Shown: positions 1-11,945 of the stretch, piece after piece
Numbering within the stretch: the stretch's first letter is position 1
Layout: each line of letters begins with the position of its first letter
From: Diphasiastrum complanatum
Taxonomy: Eukaryota; Streptophyta; Lycopodiopsida; Lycopodiales; Lycopodiaceae
Assembly: GCA_029204225.1 (NCBI GenBank)
Contig: CM055095.1
Span: 45,869,446 to 45,933,445, forward strand
Direction of reading: 5' to 3'
Length of the DNA: 64,000 nucleotides
The notes under the pieces: model-generated
What the model was told of the DNA's origin: nothing
Database searches by the model: none
What the model saw: only the letters and a program-made list of their open reading frames with translations
Position numbers and translations under genes: made by a program

Positions 1-385
1 TTGTGCACTCTCACCATTATTCCTCATACTTTGCAAGATTTGATTATTACGCATGAGTGTTATTGGATTGATAGATAGCCTTTAATAAATCCCATGCATA
101 TTTGACTGAAGTACAAGTGGCTATCTCCTTTAAAATATCATTACTAACATTTATTTTGATACACTATAATGTCAGTCTTGCATTCTTCTTGTACTTTCCC
201 AGTTCTTGCCCACCAAGAGGTTCATCCTCTTCATCTAGGACAATGTCAAAGAGTTCTTGGAGCACTAAGAGTGACTCCATCATCAATTTCCATATTGAGT
301 AATTTGTAGAATTTAGCCTCTCACTCGGTTCCAAGATGAATGCTCCAATTGATCTCATCTTGCTAATGACTTGTACAATGGATGT
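1..385 (-). pseudogene. Copia gag fragment (N-terminal half), runs off the window start
   Basis: The minus strand reads as the start of a Ty1/Copia gag polyprotein. It opens with a G-x-N-Y-x-x-W-like motif (NSTNYSIWKLMMESLL), typical of plant Copia gag, where the protein coats the RNA in virus-like particles. After an in-frame stop near base 164 the same frame continues with a block ending AWDLLKAIY, the usual next conserved gag segment. No zinc knuckle or pol is visible before the sequence ends at base 1, so the element is cut by the window edge. The stop shows it is dead. Family assignment is fairly safe; lineage is not determined. Confidence 0.7.
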
Positions 386-739
386 ACTTATTGGCCCTCC
401 CTAAGTTCTTTTTCAAAATTTGCCTCACTTGCAATTCACTTGATATTCACAAAGACACAAGTAGTAAGATCTAAGTGACCTTGATTCAAAAGAACTATCT
501 TGAAAAATATTGATGGCAATAATGCACCTTGTATTTGTAAGTACTCAAAACAGTCATTTGATTATTCATTCATCTTTGCAAACACATAAACATATACAAC
601 ATTGCATTCTTGATATCAAAATATTACTATATCAGTAGTTGACTAGATTTAAACAACAAATGGACACAAGGACACATGAGGGCATATTGTCCACTCCAAT
701 GTGTGTGGTGAATGCATAACTAATACATGCAACATGCAT

Positions 740-2165
<1,426 letters not shown>

Positions 2166-2169
2166 CTTA

Positions 2170-3600
2170 AGAAAAATAAAGATGTCAACAATGGATTTTT
2201 ATGGATATCAACGACACATTCGGAAGCATCCACACGATCTAGCATGACTTCCTTAACTTGAACCTTTTCCTTACAAAATGGTGAGCAACTTCAATATGCT
2301 TACATCTTGCATAAAAGATTGGATTGGATACAAGTACTTGCTTGCTCTATACTGTTTCACATTTTATCAAAGGAATATTTTTAGATCTAATTATCTTGAG
2401 TTCCACCAAAAGTCTTTGATCCACAATATCTCCTTGTCAATGTTTTGTACTCATCCTTGGTGGAAGAGAGAAAAACCGAGTCTTTGTTTTTAGAAACCTA
2501 TGAGATGGCTCCTCCTCCAAGAAAAATAGCATGAGCACTAATGGATTTTCTATCCATCCTATCCCCTATAAAATATGAATCTAAAAATTCAATCAAACAA
2601 ATCTTACCTCCTCTATACAAGGAAAAAAAAGATACCAAAGTCGAATATGCTAGTAATGTATCTAGGCACTCTTTTTGCCAATTTCCAATGATAAATCAAG
2701 GGAGATTGCATGTATTGACTAGAAAATATTCACACAAACTCAAATTTGGTCTTTCTATGGTTATCCATATCAAGGATCCTTTGAGACTTCTGTAGAGTGT
2801 GATGTCTTTGAAGGATCTTTCATCATCTCCATTAGAATCTCTTACATAATGAGCCATACGAGTTTACTTTCTTGCAAAGATCCATGTTGAACCTTTTGAA
2901 ATTCAACTTCAATTAGCTTACTTAAATTGACATGTAATTATTTTGCTATGCTAACGACCTAAATTCTCAAAATATAATGCTAAGGGCCAAGATCTTGGAT
3001 CTTAAAATCTCTACACAAACCCAACTTGGTTTCATCAATAAGATCAACACCATCTAGACTAACAATTATGTTCACTTAAACTTTATGTTATATACAGATA
3101 ATTACAATCCATCATGAAATCTGAACTACAATGTTGGATCATATTCACTCAAGGTGAATTCAATAGTGATAAGGAAGGTGTTGCGCCAAACATACCATGA
3201 TCCTGGAGCTTCTTTCAAGCCAGACAAGCATTTCTTAAGAAAACAAATTGTATCTTCAAAGCCTTGTTTGATGAAACCCTCAATTTGATAGATTTTCTCG
3301 TCAAGAAAACTATTCAAAAATGAGACATCCATTTTCCAAAGTGACCAATTGAAATGAAAAACCACGGCAGTCAAAATCCTAATAGTTGTCATTTTAGCCA
3401 TGAATACAAAAGTTTTTTTATACTATGATCCCTTTATTTTAGCATGTCTTTTTGCAAAGGCCTTAATCTTATTAATAAATCCATCTTTATTGTACTTGGT
3501 TCTAAAAAACCCATTTACAACCAATGACTTTTTTATGACATGGAAGAACTACCAAAATCCAAGTAGCATTTAAAAGAAGCCTGAGAGAGATTATCAACTT
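2170..3600 (-). pseudogene. Copia pol fragment: reverse transcriptase and RNase H
   Basis: Read on the minus strand from 3600 down, the order is that of Copia pol. The KWVF junction motif lies near 3510-3525. The first RT block spans 3126-3401 (TTIRILTAVV, then WKMDVSFLN, then GLKEAPGSWY). A later RT block near 2960-3060 contains an E-T-K...DLGP motif. RNase H follows with AISWVSKNKDSV and LSST near 2430-2500, and CKHIEVAHHFVRK near 2272-2310. Several frameshifts and stops separate these blocks, and the YVDD catalytic box is not readable. Gag, protease and integrase are missing. The copia call is secure because many blocks occur in the right order; the ends are approximate. Confidence 0.8.
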
Positions 3601-4835
3601 CAGCTTGTCTTCCCTTATCCACAAAAAGGAGCCTTGGTCTATGAATGTCTATGTTCTTAAATGCTATGTCAATACATTCAGCACCAAGTTTTGGCCTTCT
3701 TATCCGTGTGAATTAAGGTCAACTGTTTGGAGCGTATGTTCTATATTTCAAAAAATGCATTCTATTTAGAAAACTTAATTCCCGATTTCCTAGATTACAT
3801 ATGACTCGCAAATTAGGCTTTATTCTTTAAGCTTTTAAAAAGAAAAATAATAATATTCTAATTCTCAAATAGCAAATTTGAGACGGAAGCACCATCTACA
3901 AGCATGGATTGAATCTAGTGTGTTCTAGCATCTGCCTTTGAAGAAATTCTTTCACATTTGCTAATCTTTGTAACATACTTGCTCCTATAAAAAGATTGAC
4001 GGTCTTGCAGACTTCATCCTCATATCAAGCCGTTCTCTTTTTAGACCTAGTAAGTAACGAAAGTTGCTCTACACAAAATCCATAAAAACAATTGATTTCA
4101 AAGTGGGCTTCATAACTATAGCAATAGTGGCCCAAAATTGCCCAACATTAGAAAGATATGTATGAAGCATTAGTTGGAGTTACCAAATTATGTCCAAAAG
4201 CTTCTGCTGGAGTGTGCATGGAAAACAATACAAAGAAATCTGAATGTCTTTAAAAAAAACGTGTTCAACTCTAGATTTGTAGCAGTGTGGTTATTTTATG
4301 CACCAAAATGCTTATTTTATGCACCAAAATGCTTAAAATCCATCCCCAAATAGAAAACAAGCAATCTCAAACTTGCTTAAAGTATGGTACCTCTACATCT
4401 TGTCCCAATCTGACAACTCAATGGCAGCAACAATCAGTACAAAAGCTGAAGATAATGGACCACCGGAAAAGATTGGCTCAAATCACAATGAGACTATTGA
4501 CATTTTGTAGCCTTTTCTTCTACAAGATCATTCTCGTTGCACTTCAAGAAGCACTTTGGCAGTTGACATTGTTTGGTGATTTAGTAAACATGGAAGAAAA
4601 TTTTATTGTTTGTTGGGAAGAGTGAAAGATTTATTAGTTTAGTAGCTTATCAATCACTTTTAAACCCTAAATCCATAATTATTGCGTTAGGCTATTTGAT
4701 TATTGGGTCAAAACTCCAACTGAATTCTCATAAGGTGTCCTTGGGCTTCCAACCCTAACGAGAATAACAATCGTGAAGATAAATTTCTTTGGAGGTAGAC
4801 AAAATTCCATGCATTAGCTTTTAGATGAAACACAA
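3601..4835. other. Unassigned AT-rich stretch
   Basis: The only longer reading frame (4287-4625, plus) starts with a duplicated ATGCACCAAAATGCTTA-like segment and shows no recognisable motif. I see no RNA gene, LTR end or gene structure here. It may be flanking DNA of the relic at 4.8-6.6 kb. Confidence 0.3.
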
Positions 4836-4839
4836 GTTC

Positions 4840-6640
4840 TTTTGTTCATGGTGAGAAAGTGCATACCATAGTGTCCGCAGAATAGAGGCAATGGTCAATG
4901 CCATTGTCCTTTAACTGACCATTATACCAGGCAGACAGATCTCCTGAAAGATTGGAATTTTGAAGGTGATTCATTTTATTCTGATTGCGCATGTCACAAA
5001 TTTTCGGACACAAACGACAACTGGACGCATGGATGATTTCACTATGCGTTCTTGTTCAATCTGTGTCTATGCATTGATTTTGGGCAGATTGCTCACAACC
5101 ATATCCACGACAAATTGCACAAATGGAGTTATTTTTTGACGCATGGATGATTTCAACATGGCTTCTTGTTCCTTCAGTTATGTTTGAGAATCTTTATCTA
5201 TGGATTGATTTTGGTCAGATTGCTTATGACCATCTACATAACACTACGAGGAATTGGGTAGATGAAGGATAGCCACATTGGGCTCTCAAATTTCATGCTT
5301 GCATCTTAGTGTTTTGTCCAACTAATATATGACGAAGGGTGAGGATCCAGGTTTAGTTGTTTGCCTGATGAGACTTCTTTTGACATGGAGAAAACCAAAC
5401 ATTTCAAACGCACAAACTTGAAATGTCTAAAACGTGTTTCAAACATATAAAAAAATCAGACCAAACTTTCATCAATTTTAGGGTTGTCAAAAAATTGAAT
5501 GTCTTTATTATATATTGTAGGAAAACATGACAGGTTTGAGACGAGTTTGGTTGCTACTATGCTTCTTAGGAAGTGGATACCAGAAATCAGAGGGAAAAAG
5601 CGTTGCAACAGATTCAAAATCAAGCACAATTATGTTTAAAGCAGTAGCTCATGTAGTTGCTGCTCCACAAAATTTACAGGTCATGGATAGACAATAAGTA
5701 GAAGAGTTGCGGCCCGATATTGATTAGAATGTTGCGACTGGTGTAGGGCAAGTATCAGGTTTGATGATGAAGGACAAACACTGATGATGATTTGCAGGGA
5801 GGGCCACGTTCTGACAAACTGTGTTGCCATTGCCTCAATTGTGTGAGTACGGTCAACAACAGACTCAACGATTTACCAAAGAGCTTGGTTGATTTGTCAT
5901 AGATGGCACACCATATCAGAGAGAGGAGAATGTACAACAACAATTGGGTAATTAGGTTTAAACTTTAAAGATAGGAATGCCAAGTGGATCAGTTGCATGT
6001 GTCGAGTGTAATGAAGAAAACGACGATGATGTCTGTAAAACAAAAGTACGGAACAGAAGTGAGCTTTTCTTGAAGATTAACATGAGAGTTAGCTAATATC
6101 ATGTCGTCCAAGGATGCGATTTCTTGGACTAAGCAGGCCTGAAGCATAAGAGAGGTCTTAGAACTTGCAGAAAGAACTGCAGAGTTGCAATGCACAATAT
6201 CAGCAAGTAGTGAATACAAAAATGTTGTAGATGAAATACATTGGCACTTGAAGGTTGCAGAAAGTTGGAAGTGGTTTGGCAACAAACACGAACAACATAT
6301 GACAACTTGATGATTTCTGACAATAAATTTTCAGAATTATAGACAGAAGGTGGAAGCTGCTGAAGCATTTGAGATTGAGATAAAGCCCTATTATGGAGGA
6401 GACGGGCCATTCGTCGATTGCTGAGTGAACAAATTAGTTCGGCACAAGTAGTTGGAGTTCTAAAAAAGTAGTTGGCAGATGCACAAGGTCAAGAAGAGCT
6501 TTTACAAAAGGAAGTTTATGATGATGTTGCTGCTCAAGGATCTTCTCAACAAAAATAGGAGCATTTGAATATGGAGGCTGATGACAGTTCACTCAAAATT
6601 AGGGGGAAGAGGTAACAACAATGAGAGTCTGATTTGAGTC
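4840..6640 (+). pseudogene. Degenerate coding relic with coiled-coil segments, possibly a retroelement accessory ORF
   Basis: No frame stays open for long, but on the plus strand protein-like text hops between frames. At 5024-5250 a duplicated block reads around IDFGQIAHNHIHDK and IDFGQIAYDHLHN. This recalls the fG-x-I-x-x-x-I pattern in plant retroelement-associated 'putative plant transposon protein' domains. From about 5590 to 6640 the text is rich in E, Q, K, L and A, for example VVDEIHWHLKVAESWKWFG at about 6210-6265 and RAIRRLLSEQISSAQVVGVL at about 6404-6463, which looks like coiled coil. The general character resembles the third ORFs of Gypsy elements E and F in this window, though I cannot align it convincingly. 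Many stops make it a pseudogene. The function is unknown. Confidence 0.3.
5024..5250. repeat. Imperfect tandem duplication, period 114 bp
   Basis: Both copies (5024-5137 and 5138-about 5250) begin GACGCATGGATGATTTCA and share CTTCTTGTT..., GATTTTGG.CAGATTGC and a CCAT.TACA-like end. The period of 114 is divisible by three and the repeat lies inside the 4.84-6.64 kb coding relic, so the duplication may have occurred while the frame was still under selection. Confidence 0.75.
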
Positions 6641-6649
6641 GATAGTGAT

Positions 6650-6990
6650 TCGTTTCTATTTTTGTTAAACCTTATGTGAGATGTGCTACTAAAATTTAGT
6701 TGTATAGATCCTTTTATCATTTTTCTTTTGTACTGGCCCTCTGATATGAAGCTCGAGTGGGGCTCACTCTATGCTTGTCTTATTTACAATCTCATGGCAA
6801 AAAAAAGGTCAATAAACTTACTTGCAAAACTTGATTGCTACTTGTATAAAGGAGTTTAGCACTCATTCAAAACGATAAGCACTAAATTCAGCTGCAGTCT
6901 GTGTTTGACGTATCTTTGCACAAGTGCAGAGTCCTCTGTCAGTTTCCATCATTAGCACTTCAATAGGCTCAATCTTCAATATGGACCATC
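6650..6990. other. Short unassigned stretch before the Gypsy LTR
   Basis: No reading frame or repeat stands out. The start of the following LTR could lie anywhere in here, because no partner LTR is available for comparison. Confidence 0.25.
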
Positions 6991-6999
6991 ATCAAAAAC

Positions 7000-7476
7000 C
7001 GTCAATACATCCCGATTCCCAATAAGGCCCCCCATAGATCTCAATGACATACATGACATAGGGACCCAACTTCCTTGGGCCCCAAACCCAACTTGAAACT
7101 GAACATCGACTGAGGCCCGGTGACTTGACCATTGACTCGTGGACCTGCATGGTCACCACATGTCGTGATCTAGGATGTGTGCTAGGCTTGGAGACTCCTA
7201 CCTTTGAGGTATACAAGGAGAGGTCTCATTGACCACTCATTTTATCTACCTAAGGGAAGGTGGATGGTGAGCGTTTGTGCACAGCCAGGATGAGTGCTAG
7301 CTTGAGGCTGGACATGGCTGATGGCTCTGGCAGTGGTATGGGACGCTGTCCAGGGTTGGAGGTCGGATCTCGCTTGTCACAGGTCACGGGCCAGGGCACG
7401 GAGTAGATCCTACAGCGAGGTGGATCATATGACCTTCGGTTCCTTGTGGGTAACCGGCACCTGGCAGTTTGCCGCA
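7000..7476 (+). mobile_element. Probable 5' LTR of a Gypsy element (start uncertain)
   Basis: This region lies immediately upstream of a primer-binding site and about 0.7 kb upstream of a Gypsy gag start on the same strand, so it should be the 5' LTR. It is clearly more GC-rich than its surroundings. A TATA-like TATACAAG sits at 7210-7217, a plausible retroelement promoter about 265 bp before the LTR end. The left end is a guess: no 3' LTR copy exists in the window to define it. Confidence 0.45.
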
Positions 7477-7477
7477 G

Positions 7478-7490
7478 TGGTATCAAAGCC
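7478..7490 (+). other. Primer-binding site, tRNA-Met type (one mismatch)
   Basis: TGGTATCAAAGCC differs by one base from TGGTATCAGAGC, the complement of the plant initiator tRNA-Met 3' end that primes minus-strand synthesis in many plant LTR elements. It is followed by a leader and a gag start, as expected. Confidence 0.7.
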
Positions 7491-7615
7491 ACTGCATACC
7501 GTGGACAGGTTGATCGATCCGTGGTTGGCAGATCTGTAAGTATGCAAGTATCTGAGTTCTTGCTTCTTTTCCTCAGTATCTAGTGAAAGTTTTTATAAAG
7601 AAAAACAAACAAAAA

Positions 7616-7830
7616 ATTGCGGCACCTGCGCGCGATCTATCCGCGGGCAGGCGGAGGGTCTGCCACAGGCAGGGTGCGCAGGCGGAGGGTGCGCCGCAGA
7701 TGGGCAGACGGACTGCCGCAGGCAGGCGGGGGTCCACTGTAGGCTGGCAGGTGGGAGCTCTGCCGCAGGAGGCTGGCGGAGGACCTGCGGTAGGCAGGCG
7801 CAGGGGGGGGCAAGGAGGGCAGCTGGCTGC
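7616..7830 (+). repeat. GC-rich degenerate tandem repeat in the retroelement leader
   Basis: Variants of GCCGCAGGCAGGCGGAGGG recur about seven times, with spacers of variable length. The tract ends in a G8 run. The block sits between the primer-binding site and gag of the Gypsy element. It is strikingly G-rich on the plus strand and has several GGG runs, so G-quadruplex or hairpin formation in the RNA leader is possible. Long open frames across it on both strands are a by-product of base composition. Confidence 0.7.
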
Positions 7831-8201
7831 TGACCTGGTTGGTGGCCAGCTTGCCACCTCATTTCTTTCAGCCTACATGGACATTTGTTGGCAGGAAACT
7901 GTCTTATGTGGCAAGAGCAGAGTCTGCATGAGGGAGAGGCACATCCCCTTGCAGTTAGTTTCATGTGAAGAGGGAGAGGGTGGTGGATTCTCACATGTAT
8001 CTCTTAGCTGAGTACAAATCTTGGTGGCAGCCATGGACAATACCACTTTAATTGTGTCCAGCCTCCAAGTTTCTGAGTGTAAGGCTTCTTCTTCTTTTGC
8101 ATTCTTCTTCTCTTCCTCTTGCCTATTCTCCTCCATAGCTGAATTATGGATGCTAGCCCTTCCACACAGCCTAGTAGCCTACTTCCTCTCCTACTGAAGC
8201 T

Positions 8202-8700
8202 ATGGCAGCTACTTCTATCTTGGATTCCGATACTTTGTTGTCGGCTATCAACAATCTATAGCAACAGATTGTTGATATGCAAGTAAGAAATGCAAAGGAT
8301 AGGAATTGAGGGACTTGACGCAGTTAAGGCAACTATTGCACCAACCCTTGTTTACATCCGAAATTTTCATTGGGAAAAAGAAAGACAGAGCCCCTGAAGT
8401 GGTCACCTCGTGGATTGATCGGTGGAACTCACACTTTTCCATGCACGATTCTTTCGACAAGAATAAGATCAACTTGGCTATCATGTACTAAGCTTTTACC
8501 TAGTGGCAAGACTTGAGGGGTAAGCCAGAAGCTCCAAGGTTGTGGGAAGATTTTTGCAAAGGCCTTCAAGGCGGCCTTCCTTCCTATCCTGGATGACTTC
8601 GACTTTTATCGTCAATACGCAACGAAACAAATGCAAACCGGCTCCTTGATCAGTATTTGCAAGGATTCTTCTCCACAAGTTAGGATAAGGCTAGCATGAG
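8202..8700 (+). pseudogene. Gypsy gag N-terminal fragment (same family as the gag at 50.4-50.9 kb)
   Basis: An ATG at 8202 opens a frame beginning MAATSILDSDTLLSAI, followed by QQIVDM. After stops and frameshifts the text continues with GKKKDRAPEVV, a SHFSMHD block, a W-Q-D-L motif and KAFKAAFLPILDDFDFYR. The minus-strand gag at 50425-50889 has the same order (QQIVDM, REKKDRHQDVV, SHFSMHD, WQDL, FKAAFMHVLDSFEYYR), so the two are related copies. This gag class forms the capsid shell. The copy has at least five inactivating changes and is cut off after about 165 codons; protease and pol are absent. Confidence 0.75.
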
Positions 8701-8904
8701 GTAAATGGAACCCAAAAAATTCCAAACAGACTCAATTGACCCTTCTGGAGGCTATGGCCAACCAAAAATACAAGTTTGAAACGCCCATGTTTGAAATTTG
8801 TTTGAATGCAACTATTATCTACAGTTGCCAACCATCAAATCTAAATATGAGAAGAATCAAAGTTCAGTTCTTGTTCTAATGAGTACGCAATAGAGATGGT
8901 AGCT

Positions 8905-9003
8905 CATAGGGCATGTGTCTTTGGGGTGCCATGTGTCATATCCCATGTGTAGAGGACAGCTCACACGTGTGGAATAAGCTGAAGTAGGTGAATTTTGACA
9001 AAA
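8905..9003 (+). repeat. Dispersed repeat copy 1 (inverted copy at 38082-38180)
   Basis: The segment with CCCATGTGTAGAGGACAGCT, CACACGTGTGGAATAAGC and TGAAGTAGGTGAATTTTGAC closely matches the reverse complement of 38082-38180. It contains the palindrome CACACGTGTG, with a G-box CACGTG core. The parent element is unknown. Confidence 0.75.
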
Positions 9004-9009
9004 GTGTTT

Positions 9010-10240
9010 TCTTCTATTGACCGATCAAAATTGGCTCTAACATTACAAAACTTTTCACGGATATTTAGAAAGACCAAACATGCAAAATTCGATGCAAATA
9101 AGAATGCCTTTTTGCAATAGTGCACCAAGTGTAAATGACAAATGATTGAATGCAACTATAAATAGTGTCACCAATCTACAATGGACATACTACATTGGAA
9201 GTGGCAGATAGGTTCATTGTGCTAACACGACATTTTTTAGCTAGGCATTCAAAATTAGGGCTATACATTATGAACTTTCTAACAATGTCTTTCTATCCAA
9301 AATGGTGGCCACTGTCCTAATAGATCTCGCCCTCATGAAAGTTGGAAGTTCATTAAATACTTTTCCAAGCCTCCTGGTGCCCTACATTCAACATCATAGT
9401 AACCCATCGAAAAAAGATTGTTTGATGCAAGCATTGGTCATCAACCTGTCTGGCCATCCAGTAAATAGGCAAAATATGCTCCTGAATTTATCTTAGAATA
9501 CACCAAAGCACTATAGGATGATGGTAGGAACTTTCATGAACATAGTCAATGCAGCCTCCACAATCCACATGCACAATTCTCCAAGATGAATAGATTTTAC
9601 TTTATGACTATGAACTTAGCTCAAATTGCAACATAATGTTCCATTCAGGTTGCCTCCATGCGGTTTTCTGTAGTTATCTATCCCCCAAGTAACTCTTGAC
9701 CATGCAAACAGAGACAAGTAATACGTCATCCTTCACTCATCAACGATGGTTTCATTGGTTGACATTTTTACTCCTAACCTCGGAGTCTGGAGCTTGAATC
9801 TGCTCAGGTGCACCCCAACAAAGAAGATTGGAAAAATAAACATGGAATGTTTGATTTGTTAAATGCAGATCAGAAAAAAAAAACAAATCACCACGATACT
9901 TACAACCCAATGCTTTTTGGGGCTTCAATGCCTTGAGGAATGAGCAACAATGATTTACGTCCAATGCAGCTTCTATCCTTCAGTAAAGCCTACACTTTAC
10001 AAAAGCCAAGTCTCACTCGCTGGCCTACTGCAGATCACAACGGACTCAGTAATCAATTACGTTCTCACCAACGGAATATTTCCAAGCTTTACATTTTAAA
10101 AGCAATCAAAGATCGGCCCAATCGATCAACGCTGAAACTCCATATAATATGCTTGCCATGCAGCTCCATGAGTAACAACCTTGGCAAAGCTCTAAAAGTC
10201 AATAGCTTTGAAAGCATCTTGCCAGATCTCGCCATTAGAA
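9010..10240. other. Intergenic stretch downstream of the Mpo1-like gene
   Basis: No supported gene. The several 60-110 codon frames here lack any motif I can recognise and overlap one another on both strands. The part near 10.2-10.5 kb may be 3' untranslated sequence, or an alternative last exon, of the Mpo1-like gene. Confidence 0.35.
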
Positions 10241-10566
10241 CTATACATTCCCTTTCCTCCGAACTGGAGAATTGACTGCTTGTTTCAGCTGCTCTTCCAT
10301 TAAAATTATATTCCCGTTCTCAATTGGAAGCGATAATTGAGGATGTGCTTTTCCATTTTCAATTCCTTCTTCCTGAAAATTCAAAAATATTAAGTGAGTC
10401 AGTAATTTATTTTAGGTTTCCATATGAAAATATATAAAGCTTCCAACTTCCAAGGTACAAATGTTGCCCACAAAACACAAAAAGATTGTCCTATCAGAAA
10501 AAATTGGGTGCCTCATGGTAAATATTAGTTAAAATCACTGCTTAGGTTGAAAATCTGCAAGATTTT

Positions 10567-10905
10567 TCATGAGACCTGTAAAATAGGCCTCTTCCCAAGG
10601 CGTTTGATCTCTCTATCCATCCGCCCTGTCAGCATCAAGCCAAACATTCTGTAATCGCACAAAAAGGACCAGACTGGATATCTGAAAGTGACTGGTTGAT
10701 TTCCCTCAACAAAAAAGTGGCTGTACCAAGCGAGTCCATAACTGAAGAGAGGGGCCAAAAATACGAGCCACCATTTCACAATGATGGCTGCCAAAAAGAG
10801 AATGGTACCAATCCCTGTGCCACAGAAATGCCACCGCCTTGTGGATACCTTCGTGTGCTGATTCATATAGAAGATCCAAAACTCCTCGAAGCTCCGAAAA
10901 TGCAT
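10567..10905 (-). CDS. Mpo1-like (DUF962) small ER membrane protein
   Basis: A 112-residue protein with no internal defects. The ATG at 10905 is chosen because homologues in plants begin at this M-x-FRS-x-EEFW position. The frame stays open for 16 codons upstream but has no other ATG there. Family signatures are in order: EEFW near residue 7, a Q-H then STRRWHF-x-GT block (residues 15-30), two hydrophobic stretches (about 28-60), WYSHFFVEGN (near 67), then FGLMLTGRMDREIKRLGKRP at the C-terminus. The conserved histidines (QH, WHF, SHF) are those expected of the Mpo1/DUF962 family. Yeast Mpo1 is an Fe(II)-dependent ER enzyme that shortens 2-hydroxy fatty acids by alpha-oxidation of phytosphingosine-derived chains. 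The same activity here is inference. Two or three membrane helices suggest an ER membrane protein. A possible alternative 3' end exists: the last CAG is followed by GT, and an acceptor TTTTCAG at 10373 opens 43 further in-phase codons to a TAG at 10241. It is the only clear intact host gene in the window. Confidence 0.85.
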   Translation of the reverse strand: MHFRSFEEFWIFYMNQHTKVSTRRWHFCGTGIGTILFLAAIIVKWWLVFLAPLFSYGLAWYSHFFVEGNQPVTFRYPVWSFLCDYRMFGLMLTGRMDREIKRLGKRPILQVS

Positions 10906-10987
10906 CTTAACGGGACTATTCCAAAGAAAAGCAAGCGAAAACGTCTTCCCCAAAAATCCAACTCCTTGCCCTATTATGAATTCGGCA

Positions 10988-11037
10988 TCAATAAGCCCGC
11001 CCAGATCTTCGTAACGTCATGCTCCGAAGATTTCCAT
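10988..11037 (-). promoter_or_regulatory. Two short upstream reading frames in the presumed 5' leader
   Basis: Minus-strand ATGs at 11037 (6 codons, TGA at 11017) and 11020 (10 codons, TGA at 10988) precede the Mpo1-like start codon and overlap each other by a few bases. If the transcript begins upstream of 11037 they could dampen translation. No transcription start is known, so this is conditional. Confidence 0.3.
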
Positions 11038-11182
11038 GAAAAGGCTAACGAATCTGAACCAAAATGGCAGAGAAGCTACACTCATATCGATATGAACATA
11101 AAACTCCAACAAAATATCAGCCTATATTGCGAAAAAAGACTCACACAGGCGAAAATGGACATATAAGATAGTTAAAAATGTC

Positions 11183-11945
11183 AAAGAAAAGCACTTCTGC
11201 ATCTTAGATCTTCGTTTTTCCCACGCAGACAAACAAGATAAATAATATATTAAAGAAAAGCGCTTCTACAGCTTTAAGTATCTTCGTTCTTCCTCGGTGA
11301 CATATAATTTGAAAAACATTATATCACAGAAAAGCGTTCTTGCACATAGACATACAAGATCAAAAATAGCATCACAGAAAAGCGCTTTTTCCCCCATGGA
11401 CGTACAGAATAGATACTAAATTACGGAAAATCCCTTCTACAACTTTGTCGCTCCTCCTCCTTCCAAATACATATACAGGATAAATCAAATCTCACATAAA
11501 AGCGCTGCAGCTTAGATTTTCGATTTGGCATAAAAGGATATTACAGAAAAGCGCTTCTGCAGAGTTAAGGATCTCGGTTATTCCACGCGAACATACAAGA
11601 TGAATAACATGTCAAACAAAAGGGATTCTGCAACTTACATCTTCTTTCTTTCACACCGACAAACAAGACACAAAATACATCACAGAAGGCGCTTCTGCTG
11701 ACTTTGAGGATCTTCGTTCCTCCACGTGGACATACAGTTAAAAGTACATCACAGGCAAGCGTTTCTGCAACTTAGTTCTTCATTTTTCCACGGCATAGAA
11801 AATACATCACAGGAAAGCGCTTCTGCAGCTCAAATATGTCACACACAAGCGATTTCGCCCCTTTGAGGATCCTCGTGCTTCCACATGGCCATAAAAGACG
11901 AAAAATACATCACAGAAAAGCGCTTCTGCTGCTTTGAAGAGATCG
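11183..11945. repeat. Degenerate minisatellite, about 13 copies around an AAAAGCGCTTCTGC core
   Basis: The core ACAGAAAAGCGCTTCTGC, or a close variant, recurs with its GC at 11191, 11260, 11334, 11382, 11431, 11502, 11551, 11622, 11689, 11759, 11817, 11849 and 11920. Spacings are mostly 67-74 or 48-49 bp, so long and short units alternate; two intervals are 58 and 32 bp. Between cores most units keep GATCTTCGTT.TTCCACG, ACATACAAGA and AATACATC blocks. Each core contains the palindrome AAGCGCTT. The array lies directly upstream of the Mpo1-like gene, where its promoter or 5' leader should be. Unit divergence shows it is old. Confidence 0.9.

Noticed and set aside
7573-8136. Long Pro/Ala/Cys-rich frames on both strands at 7.6-8.1 kb
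   Set aside because: They are a by-product of the GC-rich leader repeat; the true gag frame begins at 8202.
10696-11166. 156-codon plus-strand frame opposite the Mpo1-like gene
   Set aside because: It is antisense to a clearly conserved coding exon and its leader.
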